From the NCBI GenBank assembly GCA_947053345.1, contig CAMRSM010000001.1:165888-229887 (forward strand): 64,000 nt of DNA, written 5' to 3'. Each line of letters starts with the position of its first letter. Positions within the stretch are counted from its first letter, which is position 1. Both the position numbers and the translations under genes were made by a program. Below the pieces are notes generated by a model, which saw nothing but the letters and a program-made list of their open reading frames with translations, had not been told where the DNA came from and did not search any database. Positions 18,893 to 29,124 of this stretch are shown here, piece by piece. Source of the DNA: an uncultured Lachnospiraceae bacterium. GTDB lineage: Bacteria; Bacillota; Clostridia; Lachnospirales; Lachnospiraceae.

Positions 18893-20314
18893 ATGGAAGA
18901 TCGGATGACGGAGGCAGAACGGATGGATGCGCTCTATGACCTTTCCACGGCGTGGCGGGCGGCGGGGGAGATTTTCCCGTATTTTGAGGAGAAGGAGATG
19001 GATTGGGACGCGGTGTACGGGGAGTATTTGCCGCGTGTGTTTTCTGTGGTGACGAAAAAAGAATTCCATCTTCTGATGGCGGAATTTTTAAACCGGCTGG
19101 GGGACGGACATACGGATTACCGATTTCCGAGAGAACTGGTGCAGGAAGCGGGTTATCTCCCGTTCCACCTGGTTTATTTGGACGGCGGCTGGCATATCAG
19201 GGAGATTCCTGCGGGAAAGGAAGAATTCCTTCTGGCAAAAGTTACCGCAGTAAACGGCGTAAAGATGCCGGACTTTCTTTCGGAGTGCTTCCGCTACATC
19301 TACCATATCGGGGATTATGCCAATCCGGGAAAGCTGGAAGAAATCATGCCGTTTTTGTTAAAAAAATCAGAAAATGTATTGACAACTTCCAATGGGATGT
19401 TCCGGTTTGATCTGTTGCGGGAGGCCGCAGAGCTGGTCGGGATAACGGAATGTGTGCAAAATTCCGGGGAAGGGGAAGAAGCAGGAGAGTTGAAAAATGA
19501 CGGAAATCCGAACCGACGGGGAGGACGGAGCGGGGATGGTACATGGATGCCGAAATACCGGCGTATTTCCAAAGGAAATACGGAGATCCGCATTTATGAA
19601 GGGAACATCCTGTATGCTCGCATGGATGATTTTTTGCATCCGGGGGCGGCAGGGGAGATTGCGGAGGCGCTTTCCGGCATGGACTCCCCTGATGGGGTGA
19701 TCCTTGATATCCGGGAAAATATCGGCGGGATGACGGCATATGCGGCGCGGGTAGCGGAATTATTTATCGCGGGGGAGTTTTCCGGCTGCCGGAAGAAGAC
19801 GAGGCAGATGAAGGGGATTGACGTATCCTCCGCAAGCCAATATATTGGTATGTGTGCGGAACAGATCGAAAAATGCGTGGCGGACGGCCTCTGTACGAAA
19901 GAGGAGGTGGAGCGCTGCCTGCGCACAGGAAAGAATATGTATTATTACGAATATCAGGATTTCTTTGGCACGCAGGGGAAGGCGGCAATGTATGACGGAC
20001 CGGTAGTCCTGCTTACCTCGCGTGGGACGATCTCGGCGGCGGAGGATTTTACCGCCATGTTTAAAAGTAACTGCCGGGCAACCCTGATCGGCGCACCGAC
20101 TCTCGGCACGACCGGGACACCGTTTTTAAAACGCCTCCGTCTGGGCGGCGCTTTCCGGATCTGTTCGGTCGGATACCGGCTGTTGGACGGCACGGAGTTT
20201 ATCGGAAAGGGAATCCTGCCGGATATTTATCTGGAGGGGGATGCAAAGGATACCGCGTACGGAAGGGATGTGGTTCTTGCGAAGGCGTTTGCATTATGCA
20301 GCAATCCCAAATAA
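18893..20314 (+). CDS. S41 family peptidase-like protein
   Basis: LGDGHTDYRF, PDGVILDIRENIGGMT, LTSRGTISAAEDFTAMFKS, GAPTLGTTGTP. RBS aaaaaggaggaaagt. Confidence 0.8.
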   Translation: MEDRMTEAERMDALYDLSTAWRAAGEIFPYFEEKEMDWDAVYGEYLPRVFSVVTKKEFHLLMAEFLNRLGDGHTDYRFPRELVQEAGYLPFHLVYLDGGWHIREIPAGKEEFLLAKVTAVNGVKMPDFLSECFRYIYHIGDYANPGKLEEIMPFLLKKSENVLTTSNGMFRFDLLREAAELVGITECVQNSGEGEEAGELKNDGNPNRRGGRSGDGTWMPKYRRISKGNTEIRIYEGNILYARMDDFLHPGAAGEIAEALSGMDSPDGVILDIRENIGGMTAYAARVAELFIAGEFSGCRKKTRQMKGIDVSSASQYIGMCAEQIEKCVADGLCTKEEVERCLRTGKNMYYYEYQDFFGTQGKAAMYDGPVVLLTSRGTISAAEDFTAMFKSNCRATLIGAPTLGTTGTPFLKRLRLGGAFRICSVGYRLLDGTEFIGKGILPDIYLEGDAKDTAYGRDVVLAKAFALCSNPK

Positions 20315-20446
20315 TCTATCGTGGACTTATGCGGGTGCATATGATAAAATATCCTGCGGAACATAAGGTTTTGCGGGGAAAGGGTTCCCGTCTTTTACGT
20401 GGGATACCATTTTTTGCGGACAAGTTTTGGGCAGGGGGGAGCAGTT

Positions 20447-21121
20447 ATGGATTATAAGATCATGATCATAGAGGACGATGCCGGCATTGCCACAGCCATC
20501 GCTGACCGCGCCGCGGCATGGGGCTTTGTGGTGTGCTGTGCGCAGGATTTCCGCAACGTCACTGCGGAATTCGCAGAATTTTCGCCGCAGCTTGTGCTGC
20601 TTGACATTGTGCTGCCGTTTTACAACGGCTATCACTGGTGCGCCGAACTTCGGAAAATATCGGATGTACCGATCATTTTTCTCTCCTCCGCGTCCGACAA
20701 TATGAACATTGTCATGGCGATGAATATGGGGGCGGATGATTTTATCGCCAAACCCTTTGATATGGACGTGCTTATTTTAAAAATCCAGGCGCTTCTGCGC
20801 CGCAGTTACGCTTTTGCGCCGCAGGCCCCTTTCCTGGAGCATAACGGGGCAATCTTAAATATGGCGGATCAGACGCTTTCCACGAAGGAACAGAAAATTG
20901 ACCTGACGAAAAATGAGTACCGTATCCTGCTGACGCTGCTTCGGAGCAGGGGGCAGGTGGTGAGCCGCGAGCGGCTGATGGAAGAACTCTGGGAGTCGGA
21001 AAGTTTTGTCGATGAGAATACGCTGACCGTCAATGTGAACCGGCTGCGGAAAAAACTTTCTGCGGCAGGGCTTTCCGGGTTCATCACGACAAAATTCGGG
21101 GTGGGGTATCTGGTGCAGTAA
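20447..21121 (+). CDS. BceR-like response regulator (module 2)
   Basis: IMIIEDDAGI...LLDIVLPFYNGYHWCAELRK...GADDFIAKPFD, winged helix. Confidence 0.9.
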   Translation: MDYKIMIIEDDAGIATAIADRAAAWGFVVCCAQDFRNVTAEFAEFSPQLVLLDIVLPFYNGYHWCAELRKISDVPIIFLSSASDNMNIVMAMNMGADDFIAKPFDMDVLILKIQALLRRSYAFAPQAPFLEHNGAILNMADQTLSTKEQKIDLTKNEYRILLTLLRSRGQVVSRERLMEELWESESFVDENTLTVNVNRLRKKLSAAGLSGFITTKFGVGYLVQ

Positions 21122-21210
21122 AGGACGGAATGGAAAAAAAGACTGGTGGGTCAAAAGCAGCTGTTTTTGCAGAGGGAAGAAGCAGTGCAGGAAGGGTGTG
21201 AAGGATTGTT

Positions 21211-22200
21211 ATGGGTTTGTACAAAATGTATTTGAGGCAGCACCGCAGGCTGATTGCTGTATTTTTCATTTTTTGCGCGATTTTTCTTGTTGTGTTCGCA
21301 CTCTACCGTCTGCCGATTGGCGCGGTACTTTATCCAATGCTGCTCTGTGCGGTACTGGGCGGCGGTATCATGGTGTTTGATTACCAAAGGGCGGTCCGCA
21401 AGCATGGGCGGCTTAAGGAATTGGCGATGCGCAGCGCGGAACTGATGGAGGGTTTTTTTGAGAGTGAGAACTGGCTGGAGGCGGATTACCGGAAAATCAT
21501 CGAGGCGCTCAGGGAACAGCTTCGCTCGGCAAAAGATACGATGAATGCAAATTACTCGGACATGGTGGATTATTATACGATCTGGGTGCATCAGGTCAAA
21601 ACACCGATTGCGGCGCTGCGCCTGTACCTTGAGGGGGAGGATTCGGAAAATGCCAGAAAGATGCGCGAGGAGGTATTCCGGATTGAGCAGTATGTCGGGA
21701 TGGTGCTGGCATTCCTGCGCCTTGACTCCGATTCAACGGATTATATTTTTGCGGAATATGACCTGGATGAAATTGTGCGCGCCGCGGTCAAAAAATTTGC
21801 AGGGCAGTTTATACGGAAAAAAATCTCCCTGATTTACGAACCGCTTGGGATCAAGGTGGTGACAGATGAGAAATGGCTCTCGCTCTGCATTGAGCAGATT
21901 CTCTCCAATGCGTTGAAATACACAAGGAGCGGAAGTGTTACAATCAGGCTTGACGGCGCGTGGGTTCTTACGGTGCGGGATACCGGTATCGGGATTGCAC
22001 CGGAAGATCTGCCGCGCGTCTTTGAAAAGGGATACACCGGTTATCACGGCAGGGAGGACAAGAAAGCAAGCGGGATCGGGCTGTATCTGTGCCGGAGGAT
22101 CTGTGAAAATCTGGGACATTCGATTTCTGTCACTTCATGTTTTGGGGAAGGGACAAATGTGCGGATTGATTTGGAGCAAAAAGGGGTGCGGGTGGAATGA
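21211..22200 (+). CDS. BceS-like intramembrane-sensing histidine kinase (module 2)
   Basis: Two TM helices with a minimal extracellular loop; IWVHQVKTPIAALRLYL H-box; GIGLYLCRRICENLGHSISV. Confidence 0.9.
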   Translation: MGLYKMYLRQHRRLIAVFFIFCAIFLVVFALYRLPIGAVLYPMLLCAVLGGGIMVFDYQRAVRKHGRLKELAMRSAELMEGFFESENWLEADYRKIIEALREQLRSAKDTMNANYSDMVDYYTIWVHQVKTPIAALRLYLEGEDSENARKMREEVFRIEQYVGMVLAFLRLDSDSTDYIFAEYDLDEIVRAAVKKFAGQFIRKKISLIYEPLGIKVVTDEKWLSLCIEQILSNALKYTRSGSVTIRLDGAWVLTVRDTGIGIAPEDLPRVFEKGYTGYHGREDKKASGIGLYLCRRICENLGHSISVTSCFGEGTNVRIDLEQKGVRVE

Positions 22201-22214
22201 TTTCCAAATACCTT

Positions 22215-22230
22215 CTTACAACAATGTAAG
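22215..22230. promoter_or_regulatory. Candidate BceR-type operator CTTACA-acaa-TGTAAG upstream of the bceAB-like genes
   Basis: Inverted repeat with a 4-bp spacer, plus an additional half site ATGTAAG at 22244-22250 (20 bp downstream). Confidence 0.65.
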
Positions 22231-22421
22231 ATTTCGTGGGAAAATGTAAGCCGATTCGATGGCGTACATTTTCCTTTTTTGATAGAATCATTTGCGGAGT
22301 AAAAACAGCAGATGCTACCGGCAGTGACAGGGACTTTGCGGAACTTGGAAGCGGCAGGACCCAAAACATTGCCGGAAGGAATTTTTCAGGATATAGAAAG
22401 AGGAAAGGTGGTAAACGGTAT

Positions 22422-23195
22422 ATGAGTATTTTGGAGGCGCAGAACGTCAAAAAAATTTATACGGCCAGATTTGGCGGAAACAAAGTGGAGGCGTTGAAAA
22501 ACGTATCTTTTACAGTGGAAGAGGGAGAGTATGTGGCGGTTATGGGCGAGTCCGGTTCGGGCAAAACAACGCTGCTCAATATCCTGGCGGCGCTTGATAA
22601 GCCGACGGCCGGCAGGGTGCTGCTTGACGGGCAGGATATCGGGGCGATAAAGGAGTCTGCGGTGGCGGCATTCCGCAGGAATAACCTTGGCTTTGTATTT
22701 CAGGATTTCAACCTGCTCGATACCTTTTCGCTCGAGGACAATATCTACCTCCCGCTCGTCCTGATGGGCAGGCGCTACGATGAAATGCACAACCGCCTGA
22801 TGCCGATCGCCGACCGGCTTGGGATTTCAGATCTCCTCAAAAAATATCCTTACGAAGTTTCCGGCGGGCAGAAACAGCGCGCGGCGGTCGCAAGGACTTT
22901 GATTACAAGGCCGAAATTGGTGCTTGCCGACGAGCCGACCGGGGCGCTTGATTCAAAATCAACCGATGAGCTGCTTGATATTTTTGGGGATGTCAACCGT
23001 ATGGGGCAGACCATCGTGATGGTAACACATTCCGTCAAGGCAGCAAGCCGTGCAGGGCGCGTTATGTTCATCCGCGACGGCGAAGTGTTCCACCAGATTT
23101 ACCGGGGGAACAGCACGAACGAGGAACTTTACCAGAAAATTTCAGATACGCTGACGCTGCTTGCCAACCGCAAGACCAGTGCGGCGATCGGCTAG
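22422..23195 (+). CDS. BceA-like ABC transporter ATP-binding protein (module 2)
   Basis: MGESGSGKTTLLNILAALDKPTAG, VSGGQKQRAAVARTL, LVLADEPTGALD. Confidence 0.93.
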   Translation: MSILEAQNVKKIYTARFGGNKVEALKNVSFTVEEGEYVAVMGESGSGKTTLLNILAALDKPTAGRVLLDGQDIGAIKESAVAAFRRNNLGFVFQDFNLLDTFSLEDNIYLPLVLMGRRYDEMHNRLMPIADRLGISDLLKKYPYEVSGGQKQRAAVARTLITRPKLVLADEPTGALDSKSTDELLDIFGDVNRMGQTIVMVTHSVKAASRAGRVMFIRDGEVFHQIYRGNSTNEELYQKISDTLTLLANRKTSAAIG

Positions 23196-23211
23196 GGAAG
23201 GGGGCAATATA

Positions 23212-25263
23212 ATGAAACATACAATATACCCGAGGCTGGCGTGGACCGGCATCCGCAAGAACGGGCGGTTGTACCTGCCCTATATCCTGACCTGCATCGG
23301 GATGGTGGTCATGTTCTATATCGTGTCATTCCTTTCCGCAAGCGATTATATCGGTAGCTGCAAGGGCGGGGATCAGATGCAGCTAGTTCTGCAGTTTGGC
23401 TGCGGTGTGATTGGATTTTTTTCGGCGCTGTTTTTGTTCTATACCAATTCCTTCTTGATGCGCCGCAGGAAAAAGGAATTTGGGCTTTACAATATCCTTG
23501 GCATGGGCAAGTGGAACATCGCGCGTGTGCTTTTGTGGGAGACTGCCATGATCGCTGGTATCTCGCTCTTGTCGGGGTTGGCGCTCGGTGTGCTGCTCTC
23601 AAAGGTCGCGGAGCTCTGCATGGTGAATATCCTGCAGGCGGATGCCATGTTTTTTATAAGTGTTGATGCGGCGGGCATCCTGCACACCGCTGTGCTCTTT
23701 TCCATCATCTTTCTGCTCATTCTTGCCAATGCCCTAAGGCAGCTTCATTTTGCGAACCCGATTGAGCTTTTGCACAGCGAGAATACCGGGGAGCGCCCGC
23801 CGAAGGCAAACTGGCTGTTTGCGGTGGTCGGCGTGGCACTGCTTGGCGGGGCTTACTATCTCGCGGTAACGCTGGAAAACCCGATCGAGGTCATGATGCT
23901 GTTCTTTGTTGCCGTGATTATGGTGATTGCCGCGACCTACCTGCTTTTTATGGCGGGTTCGGTCGCAATCTGCAAAGTGTTGCAGCGGAATAAAAAGTAT
24001 TATTACCGCACGAACCATTTTGTTTCCGTTTCCTCGATGGTCTACCGCATGAAGCGCAACGGAGCGGGGCTTGCCTCCATCTGTATCCTGTGCACGATGG
24101 TGCTTGTTATGGTGTCCTCGACTGTCTGCCTGTATGTCGGCAAGGAGGAGGGCATGCGCACGCGCTACCCGAGGGATATTAATTTTTATGCGCGGGCGGA
24201 TCAGTTTTCCGCTTTTTCCTCGGTTAAGGCAAAGGGGCTTCGGGAAATTTTTTCACAGGTGCTAAAGGAGCGCGGGCAGACCAAGAAAAATTTCATGGAT
24301 TACCGCCGCGGGGAAACTTCCGCGGTTGAGAAGGACGGCATATTTTGGACGGAGGATCCGGGCGTGTATGGCTCGGACATCGGGAAATTATGGCAGGTCT
24401 ATCTGGTGCCGCTTGAGGATTACAACAGTATTATGGGGGAGAATGAGGAACTTTCGGGGAGGGAAGTGCTGCTATATACAACAAAAAGGAATTATGAGAA
24501 GGAAGAGATATCCATTTCTAACCATGCGCCATTTACCGTAAAGAAGACCGTTGATTTTGTGGATGACGGGGAGTCAGCGATGATTGTAGTTCCATCCATA
24601 TTCCTGTTTGTCGCGGATTTTGACGCGGTGGCGGAGGAATTTTCCGGGCTTGTCAATTATGCCGGGAACCGTGCGTTTTCGCTGAAATGGGTTTATGCTT
24701 TTGACCTGAGCCTTGAAGATGAGGGGCAGGTGGAGATTATGGATGAAATCTGGGCGCGGGTGAAGCAGTATAATGAAAGCGATGTGGAGGCGAGCGTTTT
24801 TAATTCCATGCAGATCGAGGGTGCCGCGAAGGAGAGGTCCGGCTTTTATGCGTTATATGGCGGGCTGTTCTTCCTCGGAATCCTGCTTGGCATTGTCTTT
24901 GTGTTTGCGGCGGTGCTGATTATGTACTACAAGCAGGTTTCGGAAGGGTACGAGGATCAGTCCCGGTTTGAGATTATGCAGAAGGTCGGCATGACAAAGC
25001 ATGAAATTAAGAAAAGTGTGAATTCCCAGGTGATCACCGTATTTTTCCTCCCGCTTCTTGCCGCGGGGACGCATCTTGCATTCGCATTCCCGATGATAAA
25101 AAAGTGCTTGGTCTTGTTCGGGCTGCTGAATGGGAAACTGCTTGCAGTGGTGACACTTATTTGTTTTTGTATCTTTGCATTGCTGTATGTGGCTGCATAC
25201 CGGATCACGTCGCATTCGTATTATGCGATCGTGAGCGGGATGGAAGGGAAAGCGCGCGGATAA
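23212..25263 (+). CDS. BceB-like FtsX-domain ABC permease with large extracellular domain (module 2)
   Basis: About 680 aa, ARTLRRIGK-like N-terminus (WTGIRKNGRLYLPYIL), FALYNILGMGKWNIARVL, C-terminal YEDQSRFEIMQKVGMTKHEI. Confidence 0.92.
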   Translation: MKHTIYPRLAWTGIRKNGRLYLPYILTCIGMVVMFYIVSFLSASDYIGSCKGGDQMQLVLQFGCGVIGFFSALFLFYTNSFLMRRRKKEFGLYNILGMGKWNIARVLLWETAMIAGISLLSGLALGVLLSKVAELCMVNILQADAMFFISVDAAGILHTAVLFSIIFLLILANALRQLHFANPIELLHSENTGERPPKANWLFAVVGVALLGGAYYLAVTLENPIEVMMLFFVAVIMVIAATYLLFMAGSVAICKVLQRNKKYYYRTNHFVSVSSMVYRMKRNGAGLASICILCTMVLVMVSSTVCLYVGKEEGMRTRYPRDINFYARADQFSAFSSVKAKGLREIFSQVLKERGQTKKNFMDYRRGETSAVEKDGIFWTEDPGVYGSDIGKLWQVYLVPLEDYNSIMGENEELSGREVLLYTTKRNYEKEEISISNHAPFTVKKTVDFVDDGESAMIVVPSIFLFVADFDAVAEEFSGLVNYAGNRAFSLKWVYAFDLSLEDEGQVEIMDEIWARVKQYNESDVEASVFNSMQIEGAAKERSGFYALYGGLFFLGILLGIVFVFAAVLIMYYKQVSEGYEDQSRFEIMQKVGMTKHEIKKSVNSQVITVFFLPLLAAGTHLAFAFPMIKKCLVLFGLLNGKLLAVVTLICFCIFALLYVAAYRITSHSYYAIVSGMEGKARG

Positions 25264-25360
25264 GTGCGGCGGTATCCGGGCATCCGCAATATTTTTTCGC
25301 AGGGGGACATGAAATACTCTTGAAATCATCCGAAATGTAAGTTAAAATAAGATTCGGGAA

Positions 25361-25399
25361 AAAAGCGGCAGGGTTTTATAGCATCCCTGCCGCTTTTTT
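25361..25399 (+). terminator. Rho-independent terminator
   Basis: aaaagcggcaggg / ccctgccgcttttttt. Confidence 0.9.
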
Positions 25400-25426
25400 A
25401 ACTTATCAAAGAAGTCCTCAGTTTTT

Positions 25427-25519
25427 AAGTTGTAAAGAGGAAAGCGGCGGGGAAGGGGGAGACTTCTTTGTTGGGTTGGGGGAGCCCTATCGGACAAGCT
25501 GCGATAGCGGCATAGGGAT
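25427..25519 (+). ncRNA. Candidate structured RNA element, copy A (paired with copy B at 38983-39076)
   Basis: Sequence similarity to copy B with three conserved helices, including GCUGC-GAUA-GCGGC versus GCUGU-GGUA-GCAGC. Confidence 0.4.
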
Positions 25520-25538
25520 ATTTATCAGGAAAGAGGGG

Positions 25539-26012
25539 ATGACAATGCAGATTCGTCTTGCCAGACAATCCGATCTGGAGGATATCAATCAATTATTATA
25601 TCAGGTACATAAAGTGCATTCCGATGGAAGACCGGATATTTTCCGGCCGGGGAATAAGAAATACACCGATGAGGAGTTAGCGGGGATCATTGACGATAAG
25701 AAACGGCCGATTTTTGTGGGAGTGATTGATCATCATGTGGCGGGGTATGCGTTCTGCATGTTTGTGGAACATGCCGGGGAGTCATCCCTTACGGATATCC
25801 GCACCCTTTATATCGACGATCTCTGCGTGGACGAGAAACTGCGCGGGCAGCATATCGGCAGGGAGCTTTACGAGTATGTGCTCGCGTTTGCAAAGGAGGA
25901 GGGTTGCCATAACCTGACGTTGAATGTGTGGGCGTGCAATCCTGCTGCCATGCGCTTTTATGAAAGCTGCGGCCTTAGCGTGCAGAAGATTGGGATGGAA
26001 CAGATTTTGTAA
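25539..26012 (+). CDS. GNAT family N-acetyltransferase
   Basis: LYIDDLCVDEKLRGQHIGRELYEYVLAFAKEEGCHNLTLNVWACNPAAMRFYESCGL. Confidence 0.92.
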   Translation: MTMQIRLARQSDLEDINQLLYQVHKVHSDGRPDIFRPGNKKYTDEELAGIIDDKKRPIFVGVIDHHVAGYAFCMFVEHAGESSLTDIRTLYIDDLCVDEKLRGQHIGRELYEYVLAFAKEEGCHNLTLNVWACNPAAMRFYESCGLSVQKIGMEQIL

Positions 26013-26167
26013 GTCATCTGTCCAAAAAACTGTGATAATACATCCCCGGATAAGTTATGACATTTCCATGGGAAAGATGATATGTTAAACTTATGAAAGA
26101 AACGGGTATGGGACGAACGGACACAAAGGGCTGTTACGAAATTACATAAAGAAAGGCGGATTTTGCG

Positions 26168-28747
26168 ATGAGTAGTTTTTATGCTTTGACCTCCCCGGAG
26201 GTCACGGAATTGGAAAAGAAGAACCAGGAGATTGTGCGCCGGCTTGCGGGCGAGTGCATGGTGCTGTTAAAGAATGACGGTGCGCTCCCTCTTAGCGGGA
26301 CGGGCAAGATTGCGATGTACGGCGACGGGGTGCGCCATACGGTAAAGGGCGGCACCGGTTCGGGCGACGTGAACACGAGGGAAGTCATCACGGTCGATCA
26401 GGGGATGCTTGACGCGGGATTTACCATTACGTCAAAGGCATGGCTTGACGCTTATGACGCGCATTTTGAGAAGGCAAAGAACGATTATCTGGATGATATC
26501 TCGAAAAAGGCGAATGGAAACCATTCCCATATGATTGGGCTGATGTTTGAATTCCCGTTCTTCCCGCCGGATATGCCGGAAATCACGGAAGCGGATGTGG
26601 CGGAGGCGGACACGGATACTGCGGTGTTTGTGATCACGCGCAATTCCGGCGAAGGGAAGGATCGCAAAAACCGCAAGGGGGATTATGAACTTACGGACGG
26701 CGAGGAGCGCGCAATCCGCTTTTTGGCAGAACATTACAAAAAATGTATTGTCCTGTTAAATGTCGGCGGCGTGATGGACATGTCCGTGATTGACGGGATT
26801 CCTGGCGTAAATGCGGTGCTTTTAGTCGGCCAGACCGGGAATATCGGCGGTTTTGTTGTGGCGGATGTCCTGACGGGCAAAAGCATCCCTTCGGGGAAAC
26901 TGACGGATACCTGGGCGAAGAAGTATTCCGATTATCCGTCCTCCGGGGAATTCGGGCATATTGGCGGGAATTTGGATGACGAATACTATAAAGAGGGGAT
27001 TTATGTCGGCTACCGTTATTTTGACAGCTTTGGCGTGGAACCGGCATACTGCTTTGGCTACGGGCTTGGCTATACGGTATTTTCAATGCAGGCACAGTCG
27101 GTCACGGTAGAGGATGGCAAGGTGAAGGTGTGCGTGACAGTGAAAAATACCGGGAGCAAAAATGCGGGCAGGGAAGTTGTGCAGGTATATGTGACGATGC
27201 TTGGCGGGATGATTGAGAAGCCGTTCCAGGAGCTTGTTGGTTTTGCGAAAACAAAGCTGCTCTCCTGCGGCGAGGAAGAAACGGTTACGGTCACCTTCCC
27301 GCTTGCGGACATGGCATCCTACGATGTGGCGGATGCGGCATGGAAGCTTGAAGCGGGTCAGTATAAGATCAATGTCGGCAGCAGTTCGCGCAACACCAGT
27401 ACCGCCGCTGTCCTAAAGCTTGGTGAGACGGTGGTGACCGCGAAGTTAAAAAATCTTTTTGCGCTGAATACGCCGATGGAGGAACTTTCTGCCGCTGCGG
27501 GCGGATGGGATTCTATGTATCATCTCCCGGTGCAGCAGGACTGTGTTCAGGTCGGGGTGCAGGAAACGCAGATAATTGAGCTGGATGCTTCGCAGATCGC
27601 AGGAAAGACTGTCGTCTATGACCAGGAGCGCCCGGTTTATACGGATACCCGCGCCACAGAGAAGCTCACGCTTTCCGATGTGAGGGAAGGAAAGGCAGAG
27701 CTTTGTGAGCTTGTCGCGCAGCTTAGCGTGCAGGAGATGGCAGAACTTTGTGTCGGCCGTTTCGGCGACATCCACACGCATTCCGGCATGATCGGCTCGG
27801 CTTCCGCGGCAGTGCCGGGCGCGGCGGCGGATACGGTATCGACGCTGATTAAGGAGCGCGGTATCCCGAATATGATCCTTGCGGACGGACCTGCCGGGCT
27901 GCGGCTCTATCCGCATTTTAAGGCGACCCCGGACGGAAAGCTTTTGCGCGGCGGCGAGGTGTTTGGCATGGATCAGGCACCGTTCCCGGAGGATACGCCG
28001 TCTGATGCGGTGGATTATTATCAGTACTGTACGGCGATCCCGATTGCAAATACCCTGGCACAGTCCTTTGATATGGAATTATTCCGGCAGATGGGGCGCG
28101 CCGTCGGGGAGGAAATGAAGCAGTTCCATGTGCATTTCTGGCTTGCGCCGGGCATGAATATCCACAGGAACCCACTTTGTGGGAGAAATTTTGAGTATTA
28201 TTCCGAAGACCCGCTGCTCTCCGGGAAATGCGCGGCGGCAATGACGCAAGGTGTGCAGTCCTTTGCGGGTCAGGGCACGACGATCAAGCATTACGCGGGC
28301 AACAATCTGGAGGATAACCGCCAGTTTAACAATTCGCATATCAGCGAGCGGGCGCTGCGCGAGATTTACTTAAAGGGTTTTGAGATCGCGGTGAAGGAAT
28401 CGCAGCCTTACTCGATTATGACATCCTATAACCTGTTAAACGGCGTGCACGCCGCGAACCATTATGAGTTGATCCAGAATGTGGCGCGCGACGAGTGGGG
28501 CTTTGAGGGTGTGGTGATGACGGACTGGTTTACCACGCAGGATACTTCGGGCGGACAGAAAAAGGCCTATCCGCATTCCAGCGCCGTTAAGTGCATCCGG
28601 GTCGGCAATGACCTGATTATGCCGGGCTGCGAGCAGAATGTGAAGGATATTGTTGCGGCGGTGGAAAAGGGCGGGGAGATTACGCTGGCGGATCTCCAGT
28701 TTTGTGTGATGAACATCTTAAAAATTGCCCTGCACATCGAAGGATAA
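26168..28747 (+). CDS. Glycoside hydrolase family 3 (permuted domain order)
   Basis: GTGSGDV, GKLTDTWAK, then C-terminal catalytic half ILADGPAGLRL...KHYAGNNLEDNR...GVVMTDWF. Confidence 0.92.
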   Translation: MSSFYALTSPEVTELEKKNQEIVRRLAGECMVLLKNDGALPLSGTGKIAMYGDGVRHTVKGGTGSGDVNTREVITVDQGMLDAGFTITSKAWLDAYDAHFEKAKNDYLDDISKKANGNHSHMIGLMFEFPFFPPDMPEITEADVAEADTDTAVFVITRNSGEGKDRKNRKGDYELTDGEERAIRFLAEHYKKCIVLLNVGGVMDMSVIDGIPGVNAVLLVGQTGNIGGFVVADVLTGKSIPSGKLTDTWAKKYSDYPSSGEFGHIGGNLDDEYYKEGIYVGYRYFDSFGVEPAYCFGYGLGYTVFSMQAQSVTVEDGKVKVCVTVKNTGSKNAGREVVQVYVTMLGGMIEKPFQELVGFAKTKLLSCGEEETVTVTFPLADMASYDVADAAWKLEAGQYKINVGSSSRNTSTAAVLKLGETVVTAKLKNLFALNTPMEELSAAAGGWDSMYHLPVQQDCVQVGVQETQIIELDASQIAGKTVVYDQERPVYTDTRATEKLTLSDVREGKAELCELVAQLSVQEMAELCVGRFGDIHTHSGMIGSASAAVPGAAADTVSTLIKERGIPNMILADGPAGLRLYPHFKATPDGKLLRGGEVFGMDQAPFPEDTPSDAVDYYQYCTAIPIANTLAQSFDMELFRQMGRAVGEEMKQFHVHFWLAPGMNIHRNPLCGRNFEYYSEDPLLSGKCAAAMTQGVQSFAGQGTTIKHYAGNNLEDNRQFNNSHISERALREIYLKGFEIAVKESQPYSIMTSYNLLNGVHAANHYELIQNVARDEWGFEGVVMTDWFTTQDTSGGQKKAYPHSSAVKCIRVGNDLIMPGCEQNVKDIVAAVEKGGEITLADLQFCVMNILKIALHIEG

Positions 28748-28763
28748 AAAGACAGGGGAAGAC

Positions 28764-28806
28764 GCAGTGCGGGAAACGATTGAAACACGTTTCCCGCACT
28801 GCATTT
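28764..28806 (+). terminator. Rho-independent terminator
   Basis: gcagtgcgggaaacg (28764-28778) / cgtttcccgcactgc (28788-28802), 15-bp perfect, then atttt. Confidence 0.8.
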
Positions 28807-28821
28807 TATGGAGGTTTGACG

Positions 28822-29124
28822 ATGGTGTTTGACAACCATGATGCCAGAATACGGTATTATAAGCTTTTGTTACAGAGGGATACGCTTTGCGATATCCCGG
28901 AATATAAGCTTCCGAAAGGTTACCGGTTCGTATATTATCAGGACGGTGACTTGGAGGACTGGATTGCCATCGAGCAGTCGGCAAAAGAGTTTGACAGCAG
29001 GGAGGAAGGGTATAGCGCGTGGGGGCGCTTTTACTTGGGGCGTGAAGAGGAGCTTTCTTCCCGGATGGTTTTTATCGAGGATATGGCGGGGAAGGCTGCT
29101 ACGTGTTTACCCCGAGTGACTTGA
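28822..29124 (+). pseudogene. 3'-truncated GNAT-like acetyltransferase at the left edge of the accessory island
   Basis: GYRFVYYQDGDLEDWIAIEQSAKEFDSREEGYSAWGRFYL...MVFIEDMAGKAAT, then out-of-family CLPRVT and stop. Confidence 0.65.
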
